Origin: Actinomycetes bacterium | GTDB lineage: Bacteria; Actinomycetota; Thermoleophilia; Solirubrobacterales; Solirubrobacteraceae | DNA: 13,524 nt | Direction of reading: 5' to 3' | Assembly (NCBI GenBank): GCA_023405705.1 | Contig: JAEXXR010000108.1 | Coordinates: 1 to 13,524 of the forward strand | In this document: piece by piece, positions 7,321 to 13,524 of the stretch | Numbering within the stretch: the first letter of the stretch is position 1 | Layout: each line of letters starts with the position of its first letter | Position numbers and translations under genes: made by a program | Notes under the pieces: generated by a model | The model's input: only the letters and a program-made list of their open reading frames with translations | The model's database searches: none | What the model was told of the DNA's origin: nothing

Positions 7321-8147
7321 GTGTGGTTCTCCTCGACGTGGACATGACGGGATGACTGGATCGCGCGCAGGCCCTCGTGGCGTGCCGCCTGGAGCAGGGC
7401 GCGGGTGTACGGGTGCTCGGGCGCTGCGATCAGCTCGGCCGTCGGGCGGTGCTCGACGATGCACCCGCGCTGCATCACCGCGATCGAGTGCCCGCGCCCG
7501 AACTGCCGCGCGACCGCGAGGTCGTGGGTGATGAAGAGGACCGCGAGCTGTCGCTCCTCGCACAGGCCGCGCAGCTTCTGCAGCACGCTGACCCGCAGCG
7601 AGACGTCGAGCATCGAGACCGCCTCGTCGGCGACCAGCACGCGCGGCTCCACCGTCAGCGCCCGGGCGATCACCACCCGCTGACGCTGGCCGCCCGAGAG
7701 CTCATGCGGATACTTGGGCGCGAACAGCTCCGGCGGCGTGAGCCCGACGTCCCCGAGGAGCCCGGTCACGCGGCCGCGTGCGTCGTCGCGCGACAGCCGG
7801 AAGTGGCGCCGCAGCGGCGCCGCGAGCGTCTGCTCGACCGTCAGCCCGGGGTTGAGCGACGCGTACGGATCCTGATGGATCATCTGCACGCCCAGCCGGT
7901 GGGCGCGCAGCTCTGCGCGCCCCATCTCCGAGGTGGCGCGGCCGGAGTGGCGCAGCTCGCCCGCCGTCGGCTCGACGAGGCCCGTCACGATCCGGCCGAC
8001 CGTCGTCTTGCCGGAGCCGGACTCGCCGACCAGGCACACGATCTCGCCGGCGCGCAGCGTCAGGCTGACGGACTCGACCGCCGTGACGGTCCGGCGCCGC
8101 TGCCGGTAGGTCTTCCCGACGTCGGTCAGCGTCAGCAGCCCGCTCAT
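7317..8147 (-). CDS. Oligopeptide ABC transporter ATPase (DppF/OppF type)
   Basis: 276-residue nucleotide-binding subunit, the second ATPase of the heterodimer that powers the peptide importer at the inner face of the membrane. It has Walker A GESGSGKTT (41-49), Q-loop IHQDPYASLNP (90-100), signature LSGGQRQR (150-157), Walker B LVADEA (171-176; catalytic Glu175) and switch His208 (THD). The residue after the catalytic Glu is Ala rather than the common Pro. The HPYTRALL stretch (245-252) is typical of this subfamily, but the protein lacks the C-terminal cysteine cluster found in its partner. Start and stop both overlap neighbours as ATGA, implying tight translational coupling in the order permease, permease, ATPase, ATPase, binding protein. 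Confidence 0.95.
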   Translation of the reverse strand: MSGLLTLTDVGKTYRQRRRTVTAVESVSLTLRAGEIVCLVGESGSGKTTVGRIVTGLVEPTAGELRHSGRATSEMGRAELRAHRLGVQMIHQDPYASLNPGLTVEQTLAAPLRRHFRLSRDDARGRVTGLLGDVGLTPPELFAPKYPHELSGGQRQRVVIARALTVEPRVLVADEAVSMLDVSLRVSVLQKLRGLCEERQLAVLFITHDLAVARQFGRGHSIAVMQRGCIVEHRPTAELIAAPEHPYTRALLQAARHEGLRAIQSSRHVHVEENHT

Positions 8148-9148
8148 GGAGCGCTCTCCGCCGGCATGGTCGACTCGACGGTCACCGGGCAGGCCACCCG
8201 GCGATCCCCGACCGCGAGCAGCGGCGGCGCCCCTCCGCCGCGGCAGCGCTCCTCGGCGAGCGGGCAGCGGGGATGGAACGAGCATCCGGGCGGCAGCTCG
8301 GCGAGGCTGGGCGGGTAGCCGCCGATCGGCTCGGCCACGAGGTCGGAGTCGACCGCCGGCATCGAGCGCATCAGCCCGTGCGTGTAGGGGTGCAGCGGCC
8401 CGTCGAGCACCTGCTCGGCGGTCCCGTGCTCGACGCCGCGCCCGGCGTACATCGTGACGACCTCGTCGGCCATCGCGGTCGCGACGGCGAGGTCGTGCGT
8501 GATCGCGAGGTAGCTGACGCCGGTCGCGGCCTGCAGCTCGAGCAGCGTCTTGAGGACGGCCTCCTGGGTGAGCACGTCGAGCGCGGTGGTGGGCTCGTCG
8601 AGCACGATCACCGCCGGCTCCAGCAGCATCGCGAGCGCGATCACCACGCGCTGGCGCGTGCCGCCGCTCAGCTCGTGCGGGTAGGAGCTCCAGACGCGGT
8701 CGGGATCGAGGTCGACGGCGGCGAGCAGCTCGTACGCGCGCGACTCGGCGTCGCGGCGGCCGAGGTCGTGCGCCTGTGCGGTCTGGCGGAAGTGCCGGCC
8801 GACGGTCTGGATCGGGTTGAGCGCGCTGATCGAGCCCTGGGGCACATAGGCGACGTGGCGCCAGCGCAGCGCGCGCAGCTCGCGCAGCGAGATCGCGAGC
8901 AGGTCGATCGAGCGGCCGCCCGTCGTCACCTCGACCGTTCCCGACACGACCTGCGCGGCCGCCGGCAGCATGCCGATGATCGCCAACGCGGCGGTGGTCT
9001 TGCCGCAGCCGGACTCGCCGATCAGCGCGATCGTCTCCCCCTGCCGCAGCGAGAGCGACAGGTCGGTCACAGCGCGGACGCTGCGGCCCGGCTGCCGGTA
9101 CTGGACGCTGAGGCCCGAGACCTCCAGGACGGTGCTGCGCGCGCTCAT
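8144..9148 (-). CDS. Oligopeptide ABC transporter ATPase (DppD/OppD type)
   Basis: 334-residue ATPase subunit. It has Walker A GESGCGKTT (44-52), Q-loop region YVPQGSISALNP (101-112), signature LSGGTRQR (160-167), Walker B IVLDEP (181-186) and switch His218. The C-terminal oligopeptide-transporter extension holds four cysteines (289, 295, 302, 320) in the arrangement CSFHPRCPLAEERC plus a distal Cys, which in DppD-type subunits can hold an iron-sulfur cluster. That, and the order after the two permeases, marks it as the DppD-type partner. It overlaps the permease before and the ATPase after by 4 bp each. Confidence 0.95.
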   Translation of the reverse strand: MSARSTVLEVSGLSVQYRQPGRSVRAVTDLSLSLRQGETIALIGESGCGKTTAALAIIGMLPAAAQVVSGTVEVTTGGRSIDLLAISLRELRALRWRHVAYVPQGSISALNPIQTVGRHFRQTAQAHDLGRRDAESRAYELLAAVDLDPDRVWSSYPHELSGGTRQRVVIALAMLLEPAVIVLDEPTTALDVLTQEAVLKTLLELQAATGVSYLAITHDLAVATAMADEVVTMYAGRGVEHGTAEQVLDGPLHPYTHGLMRSMPAVDSDLVAEPIGGYPPSLAELPPGCSFHPRCPLAEERCRGGGAPPLLAVGDRRVACPVTVESTMPAESAP

Positions 9149-10050
9149 GAGGCACTCCGCAGTCGGGGGTCGAACAGGCTCTCCAGCGACCGCGAGGTCA
9201 GGACCAGGCAGAACTGCAGGAGGCAGATCGCGCCGATCGGCGCGAGCAGGCTCCACACGGCGGCGGGCAGGTAGATCGCGTTCTGCCCGTAGGCGACGCT
9301 GAACAGCACCCCCCAGTTGTCCTCCAGCGGCACGAGGCCGAAGAACGCGAGGATGACCTGCTGGTAGATCGCGCCCGTCATGCCCGTGATCGTCGATATG
9401 ACGACGAAGGGCGCGATCGCCGGCGCGAGGTAGCGCAGCACGATGTGACTCGTTCGCAGCTGCAGCAAGCGAGCCGCCTCGACGTGCTCGCGCCGCCGCA
9501 GCGACAGCGCCTGCGCGCGGATCTGCCGGGCGAGGTAGGGCCAGCCGAAGACGGCGATGAGGGCAGCGAGGAGGAACGTCGACTCGAACCGGTAGAGGCT
9601 CGCGATCACGAGCAGCAGCACGAACCGCGGAACGGTCAGCCAGACGTCCGTTACGCCGACGACGACGCGGTCGACGAGCCCGCCGCCGAACGCGCCAAGG
9701 AGCCCGACGGCGACGGCGATCGCGGACATCAGCAGCCCCGCCACGACCGCCAGCTCGAGCATCGCCCAACCCCCGCGCACCACGAGCACGAGGTTGTCCC
9801 GGCCGGTGAAGTCCGTGCCCAGCGGGTGCGCCGTGCTCGGCGACTGCAGGATCGCGTCGACGTCGGTCTCGGGCGCTGGGACCAGGAACCGCCCGACGGC
9901 GCAGACGAGCACGATCAGCAGCAGCCCGCCGATGCCGATCGCGCCGCCGATCCCGAGCCGCCGGACGCCGGCGCCGGCGGCGGTCGTCAGCCCTCGCGCG
10001 GGCACGGCGGCCGCGACCTCGGGGAGCGCTGACTGCTCGGTCGCGCTCAT
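9145..10050 (-). CDS. Oligopeptide ABC transporter permease (DppC/OppC type)
   Basis: 301-residue inner-membrane permease. It has a cytosolic N-terminus of about 30 residues, a first membrane helix at about 33-54, then an extracellular stretch with HPLGTDFTGRDNL (75-87), the DppC/OppC hallmark. Further hydrophobic segments lie at about 97-121, 132-152, 158-175, 213-236 and 266-284. The EAA coupling loop that docks on the ATPases is EAARLLQLRTSHIVLRYLAP (191-210). It pairs with the DppB-type gene upstream, overlapping by ATGA, and overlaps the DppD-type ATPase downstream the same way. Substrate choice is set mainly by the binding protein, so context (murQ, NlpC/P60) is the basis for proposing muropeptides. 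Confidence 0.95.
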   Translation of the reverse strand: MSATEQSALPEVAAAVPARGLTTAAGAGVRRLGIGGAIGIGGLLLIVLVCAVGRFLVPAPETDVDAILQSPSTAHPLGTDFTGRDNLVLVVRGGWAMLELAVVAGLLMSAIAVAVGLLGAFGGGLVDRVVVGVTDVWLTVPRFVLLLVIASLYRFESTFLLAALIAVFGWPYLARQIRAQALSLRRREHVEAARLLQLRTSHIVLRYLAPAIAPFVVISTITGMTGAIYQQVILAFFGLVPLEDNWGVLFSVAYGQNAIYLPAAVWSLLAPIGAICLLQFCLVLTSRSLESLFDPRLRSAS

Positions 10051-11171
10051 GCCTCCTGCTCCGTCCGGGTGCGCGGGTCGAGCCAGCCGTAGAGCGCGTC
10101 GGCGACCGCGGTCGCGATCAGTACCGTGACCGTCGTGGCGAGCACCACGCCCTGCATGACGGTGTAGTCGCGCTTGGCGAGCGCGTCGGCGAGCAGCTGG
10201 CCGACGCCGGGATAGACGAAGATCTCCTCGACGAGGATCGAGCCGGAGAAGACGAAGCCCATCGTGATCGCGAAGCCGGTGACGAGCGGCAGCCGCGCGT
10301 TGCGCTGCACGAACGACACCCGGATCGTCCGCTCGGAGAGGCCTCGCGCACGCGCCTGGGTGACGTAGTCGTCGTTGAGGACGGTCAGGGCGCTGCTGCG
10401 CATCTGCAGCGCCCAGACCCCGATCGTCGTGAGCACGTACACCGTCGCCGGCGCGATCACGTGCGCCAGCGCGCTGAACGCGAAGGGAAGGTTGAAGCCG
10501 GGCGAGACGTCGGGCGAGTAGGCGCCCCGCAGGGACTGGATCGGGACCAGCTCCCACACCACGCCGACGTAGAACGTCAGCGCGATCCCCACGAGCACCG
10601 GCGGGATCGCGTCCATCACCGCGCTGCCGTTGGTGATCAGCCGGTCGGCCCACGTCCCGCGCCGGTACGCGGCGATGCCGCCGAGCTGCAGGCCGATGAC
10701 GAATGCGAGGACCAGCGCGAGACCGACGCTGAAGAGCGTCCACGCCAGCCGCCCGCTGAGCATCTCCAGCACGGGCGTGCCCGGCGACAGGATGACCGAG
10801 TTGCCGAGGTCGCCGTGGAGCAGGTTGCGCATGTAGTCGACGTACTGGCTCCACAGCGACGCGTCGACGTCGATCTTGAGCAGGCGCGTGGCCTGCTGCT
10901 CGGCCTGTCTGGCGGTCAGGCCCGTCCCCTGCATGTCCTGCACCCACACGTCAACCGGATTGCCCGGCAGTGCCCGGATCGCCAGGAACGTCACGGTCGC
11001 GACGAGCCAGAACATGAGGGCGATGCGGATCAGCGAGCGGGCGACCAGCTTGACCAGCGGGCGTGCGACGTTCCGTCGTGCGGTGCGCCGCGGCTCGCTC
11101 GCGGCCGGCCTCGGCGTCGGATCGGGGGACGCGCCCGACGCGGCGCCGTCCGGGGTCCGGCTTCTCTCCAT
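10047..11171 (-). CDS. Oligopeptide ABC transporter permease (DppB/OppB type)
   Basis: 374-residue inner-membrane permease. An unusually long Pro/Ala/Arg-rich cytosolic N-terminus (about 1-40) precedes the first helix (about 48-68) with the family ending AIRALPGNPVD (64-74). HGDLGNSV (119-126) and the helix blocks around 142-169, 183-204, 236-256, 295-318 and 340-361 follow the DppB pattern. The coupling loop YVTQARARGLSERTIRVSFV spans 269-288. It is the first gene of the transporter operon. The ATG at 11171 has no Shine-Dalgarno site but sits 7 nt after a TATAGT box, so its transcript may begin at the start codon itself (leaderless). It is separated by 67 bp from the NlpC/P60 gene upstream. 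Confidence 0.94.
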   Translation of the reverse strand: MERSRTPDGAASGASPDPTPRPAASEPRRTARRNVARPLVKLVARSLIRIALMFWLVATVTFLAIRALPGNPVDVWVQDMQGTGLTARQAEQQATRLLKIDVDASLWSQYVDYMRNLLHGDLGNSVILSPGTPVLEMLSGRLAWTLFSVGLALVLAFVIGLQLGGIAAYRRGTWADRLITNGSAVMDAIPPVLVGIALTFYVGVVWELVPIQSLRGAYSPDVSPGFNLPFAFSALAHVIAPATVYVLTTIGVWALQMRSSALTVLNDDYVTQARARGLSERTIRVSFVQRNARLPLVTGFAITMGFVFSGSILVEEIFVYPGVGQLLADALAKRDYTVMQGVVLATTVTVLIATAVADALYGWLDPRTRTEQEA

Positions 11172-11238
11172 GCCGGGGACTATACGTCACTAAGTAACGA
11201 AATGCATCCTGTTTTCGTGTGAAATTTTCGGATCGAGG
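11172..11238 (-). promoter_or_regulatory. Promoter region of the transporter-murQ operon, probably leaderless
   Basis: This is an AT-rich gap in a GC-rich neighbourhood. On the minus strand TATAGT (11184-11179) is a good -10 box. Exactly 7 nt (ccccggc) separate it from the ATG of the permease, which would put the transcript start at or next to the A of ATG. No convincing TTGACA-like -35 is seen 16-19 bp upstream. The far half holds two CGAAAA repeats 13 bp apart (starting at 11230 and 11217 on the minus strand), possibly upstream-element or part of a weak terminator for the preceding gene. Confidence 0.5.
11185..11199. promoter_or_regulatory. Candidate regulator operator, site 2 (CGTCACTAAGTAACG)
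   Basis: 15-bp near-perfect palindrome centred on 11192: CGTCACT-A-AGTAACG, with one mismatch in seven paired positions. It ends one base before the TATAGT -10 box on the minus strand, in the spacer where a repressor would block polymerase. A related 13-mer lies over the divergent promoters at 668-680. RpiR-family proteins bind short palindromes of this size, and one is encoded two genes upstream, so autogenous local control is plausible but unproven. Confidence 0.45.
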
Positions 11239-12144
11239 TCAAGCGGCGTACCGGCCGACCCCGACCGTGCGCGCGCAGGCGCGGTCGGAGAGGCGCTCCA
11301 GCACCACCGGCCGACCGGCCTCGGGGGCGTGCAGCATCCGCCCGTCGCCCCAGGAGATCCCCACGTGGTCGATGCCCTCCAGGCTCGCCTCCTCGCCGAA
11401 GAAGATGAGGTCGCCGGCGACTGGGTCCGCAGCGGCGTCGATCCGCATCGCCGCCCACTGGTGATGGGCGTCGCGCGGGACGACGCGCCCGCCGATCCGC
11501 GCGGCGAGGTGCACGAGACCCGAGCAGTCGACGCCGGCCGCCTCGATGCCGCCCCAGAGATACGGCGCGCCGACGAAGCGGGCGGCGATCGCGAGCAGTT
11601 CGAGCGCGTCGACGCGCTCGCCGACCAGACGCAGCCCGCACAGCGAGCGCCGCACGGTCGCACCCGACGCGAGCAGCAGCTCGGCGTCGCCGCGCGCGGC
11701 CGGATCGGACCGCAGCTCGACCGTCGTCCCCGCCGGCAGCTCCACCGGCTCGGCCTCCGCCGCCGGCCCCGTCGTCATCGCGAGCACGCCGCGCTCGGCG
11801 ACGACGTGCGTCGGCTTCCGGCGCGCGTCCGCTCCGAGGTGGGCAGCGTCCATGAAGCCGACGTAGCCGGCGGAGCCGTTCGGCTGGGCCGGCAGCTCGA
11901 CCTCGACGGCCGACGCGTCGACCGCCCGCAGCACCCGCACCGGCTCGCCGGAGAGGGCGACCGTGTGCAGCCTGCCTCTCAGCGGCGCCTGGTCGGGGAG
12001 AAGCCGGCGGACCCATGCCAGGTAGGCGCCGTGCGAGCATCCGCCGGGCGCGGCAGCCGAGCGGACGTCCTCGGCGCACGCCCACAGCGGAGCCGCGGCC
12101 GCCACGACGGCCGTGGCAGGCGCGGTGTCGCGCGCGCCGGTCAC
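11239..12144 (-). CDS. NlpC/P60 gamma-D-Glu-diamino acid endopeptidase (YkfC-like)
   Basis: 301-residue cysteine peptidase. The C-terminal NlpC/P60 domain has PYLWGGIEAAGVDCSGL (194-210; catalytic Cys207), IDHVGI (258-263; His260) and LHAPEAG (271-277; His272), and ends in GRYAA. The N-terminal two thirds resemble SH3b-type modules; GYVGF at 93-97 is the usual SH3b signature. This two-SH3 plus NlpC/P60 plan is that of B. subtilis YkfC, which cleaves L-Ala-gamma-D-Glu from meso-diaminopimelate and requires a free N-terminal L-Ala. No export signal is convincing, which fits cytosolic recycling rather than wall remodelling. The product would be the dipeptide handled by the epimerase encoded at 3345-4442. 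The GTG start overlaps the stop of the regulator gene (GTGA). Confidence 0.9.
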   Translation of the reverse strand: MTGARDTAPATAVVAAAAPLWACAEDVRSAAAPGGCSHGAYLAWVRRLLPDQAPLRGRLHTVALSGEPVRVLRAVDASAVEVELPAQPNGSAGYVGFMDAAHLGADARRKPTHVVAERGVLAMTTGPAAEAEPVELPAGTTVELRSDPAARGDAELLLASGATVRRSLCGLRLVGERVDALELLAIAARFVGAPYLWGGIEAAGVDCSGLVHLAARIGGRVVPRDAHHQWAAMRIDAAADPVAGDLIFFGEEASLEGIDHVGISWGDGRMLHAPEAGRPVVLERLSDRACARTVGVGRYAA

Positions 12145-13034
12145 CGCTTGCCCCTCGGCCCGCGCCGCACCGCATCGTAGGTTCGCTGGAGCGCGTCCAT
12201 CGCGACATCCACGCGCTGCTGGGCGACGAGCACGAAGAGGACGTCGACGAGCGTCAGCTGCGCTATCCGGCTCGCCATCGCACCAGACCGGAAGGTCGTC
12301 TCCTGCGCCGCGGTCGTGACGACGATCTCGGCTCTGCGGGCGATCGGGGCGCGCGGGTGGTTGGTGATCGCGATCGTCCGCGCGCCCGCAGCGGCGGCGA
12401 CCTCCAGACAGCGGATCGTGTCTCTGGTCGCGCCGGTGTGCGACAGGCCCAGCGCGACATCGCCGCTGCCCAGCAGCGCCGCCGAGCTGATCGCAGAGTG
12501 CGGGTCCGCGAAGCTGTGGCTCGTCAGTCCGATGCGGTGAAGCTTGAACTGCAGGTCCTGCGCGACGAAGGCGCTCGCGCCCGCGCCGAAGAGGTCGATC
12601 CTGCGCGCTGCACCGAGCGCGCCCGCGGCGTCCTCGAGCGATCTGATCGAGACCATCTTCGCCGTCTCGGTGATCGCCTGCGCATCCGCGCCCGTGACCT
12701 TGCGGACGACCTCCTCGGTCGTGTCACCTGGCAGGATGTCGCCGGACAGGTACTCCTCCCCGCCGCCGCGCGCCGCCGCGGCCGCGGCGAGCGAGAGCCG
12801 GAACTCCGGATAGCCGTCGAAGCCGAGCGTGCGGCAGAGCCGGATCACCGTCGTCTCCGAGGTGTCGCAGCGGCGGGCGAGCTGTCTGATCGTCGACGCC
12901 GACGTCCCCGCGGGGTCGTTGACGGCCGCTCGCGCGACCCGCGCCTCGGACGGCGAGAGGTCGGGCATGATGCCGCGGAGCGTCGCGAGCACCGTGCTGC
13001 CGGTCGGTTCCTGTGTTGCGGCGATATCGGTCAT
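12141..13034 (-). CDS. RpiR/MurR-family transcriptional regulator
   Basis: 297 residues. The N-terminal HTH_6 domain has a helix-turn-helix around STIRQLARRCDTSETTVIRL (47-66), followed by the typical RLCRTLGFDGYPEFRLSL. A linker leads to a sugar-isomerase (SIS) domain at about 137-270, with IDLFGAGASA (146-155) and GLSHTGATRDTI (196-207), the loops that bind sugar phosphates. MurR of E. coli, the same architecture, responds to MurNAc-6-phosphate. With murQ in the neighbourhood that ligand is the best guess here. The ATG at 13034 has a purine-rich GACGAGAAGA directly upstream, one of the few plausible ribosome-binding sites in the window. It lies 20 bp after the serine-hydrolase gene and overlaps the NlpC/P60 gene by 4 bp. 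Probable targets are the motifs at 668-680 and 11185-11199. Confidence 0.93.
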   Translation of the reverse strand: MTDIAATQEPTGSTVLATLRGIMPDLSPSEARVARAAVNDPAGTSASTIRQLARRCDTSETTVIRLCRTLGFDGYPEFRLSLAAAAAARGGGEEYLSGDILPGDTTEEVVRKVTGADAQAITETAKMVSIRSLEDAAGALGAARRIDLFGAGASAFVAQDLQFKLHRIGLTSHSFADPHSAISSAALLGSGDVALGLSHTGATRDTIRCLEVAAAAGARTIAITNHPRAPIARRAEIVVTTAAQETTFRSGAMASRIAQLTLVDVLFVLVAQQRVDVAMDALQRTYDAVRRGPRGKR

Positions 13035-13054
13035 TCTTCTCGTCTTTCGTCGGA

Positions 13055-13524
13055 TCAGGCGGAAGTCGGAGTGTCGCCGACGGCGCGCAGGTGGGCGGCG
13101 GCGACGGCGTGAAAATGGCGCCGCGCCACGAGGACCGGAAAGGCGTCCCGATCGACGGGGATCGCGTTGCTCAGGTACACGGCCCACCAACGGGTGACCG
13201 GGTCGAGCGCCACGCTCACCCCCGTGAAGCCCGTGTGGGAGAGCGTGGTCGGCGGCCAGTCGTGGGCGACGACGTGGAACGGGTCGCCGGCGAGCGTCCA
13301 GGCGAGGCTGCGATGCCCGCCCGGCGTGGCGTGGGTCTGGCACGCGACAGCCTCCGCCGCCGCCGGCTCGGGCAGCCAGGAGCCGTCGAGCCATGCCACG
13401 ACCGCTTCGACGACACCCGCGAGCGTCCCGAACGCGCCGGCGTGGCCGCCGAGGCCCAGGCGCCGGGCCGCGGGATCGTGCGGCAGGCGCGCGTCCCCGA
13501 CGACGGGGCCGGCCGCCACCGACC
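13055..13524 (-). CDS. Class C beta-lactamase/esterase-type serine hydrolase, C-terminal part
   Basis: The last 155 residues of a protein whose N-terminus, including the expected SxxK nucleophile motif, is beyond the right edge. Visible landmarks are GDARLPHDPAARRLGLGGHA followed by GAFGT (about 13497-13427), a block shared by EstB/AmpC-like hydrolases of the Beta-lactamase family, and LSHTGFTG (13240-13217), where HTG is the counterpart of the KTG motif. A VYLSNAI segment and a final FHAVAAAHLRAV helix follow. The frame is open to the window end, so the Val/Met at 13519 is internal rather than a start. A hydrolase of this class (ybbE/amlB) also sits in the B. subtilis murQ-murR-murP locus, so the association recurs. 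Export and substrate cannot be judged from this part. Confidence 0.85.
   Translation of the reverse strand, partial: SVAAGPVVGDARLPHDPAARRLGLGGHAGAFGTLAGVVEAVVAWLDGSWLPEPAAAEAVACQTHATPGGHRSLAWTLAGDPFHVVAHDWPPTTLSHTGFTGVSVALDPVTRWWAVYLSNAIPVDRDAFPVLVARRHFHAVAAAHLRAVGDTPTSA

Noticed and set aside
6145..7347. A 400-codon plus-strand frame opposite the binding-protein gene
   Set aside because: It is antisense to a gene with a clear lipobox and family 5 motifs, and its own composition is the Arg/Val/Gly-rich pattern typical of high-GC shadows.
7321..7563. Upstream extension of the binding-protein frame
   Set aside because: The frame stays open but overlaps the ATPase gene; the ATG at 7320 gives a textbook lipoprotein signal and an ATGA junction.
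1..13524. tRNA, rRNA, CRISPR arrays, insertion sequences or phage genes
   Set aside because: No repeats with regular spacing, terminal inverted repeats, transposase or integrase motifs, or tRNA-like cloverleaf ends were seen on either strand.

Overview
The window is very GC-rich (about 70% by eye). Its genes are tightly packed, with 4-bp ATGA/GTGA overlaps, many GTG starts and few obvious Shine-Dalgarno sites. The oligopeptide-type ABC transporter has a lipoprotein binding protein with a short Ala/Gly-rich Cys lipobox. Together these suggest an actinobacterium-like organism. A deep-branching soil lineage such as Thermoleophilia/Solirubrobacterales would fit, but that placement is inference and no rRNA gene is present to test it.

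Layout. (1) 1-581, minus: the N-terminal half of nagA, with a possible 26-residue leader ORF just upstream. (2) 582-719: a short, relatively AT-rich divergent control region. (3) 720-4442, plus: a four-gene operon encoding an M19 metallodipeptidase, two tandem class A beta-lactamase-fold serine hydrolases and an L-Ala-D/L-Glu epimerase. Each gene overlaps the next. (4) 4442-4470: a 10-bp-stem hairpin between convergent operons. (5) 4479-11171, minus (read right to left): dppB-like permease, dppC-like permease, two ABC ATPases, a lipoprotein substrate-binding protein, then murQ. (6) 11172-11238: a 67-bp AT-rich promoter/operator region. (7) 11239-13524, minus: a class C-type serine hydrolase (N-terminus outside the window), an RpiR-family regulator, and a cytosolic NlpC/P60 endopeptidase.

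How the genes work together (inference from families). The locus looks like a peptidoglycan-fragment uptake and catabolism island. The ABC transporter imports muropeptides or free stem peptides. The NlpC/P60 enzyme cuts L-Ala-gamma-D-Glu from meso-diaminopimelate. The epimerase converts L-Ala-D-Glu to L-Ala-L-Glu, and the dipeptidase frees the amino acids. For the sugars, MurQ removes the lactyl ether from MurNAc-6-phosphate to give GlcNAc-6-phosphate, which NagA deacetylates towards glycolysis. The RpiR protein, whose SIS domain is of the sugar-phosphate-sensing type, probably controls the island. A 13-bp GTTACT-containing motif occurs in both intergenic control regions and is a candidate operator. 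The two plus-strand class A-like hydrolases have no assigned step. They lack a signal peptide and the usual deacylating glutamate segment, so they are more likely cytosolic peptidases or amidases than resistance enzymes. They are the most interesting unknowns here.
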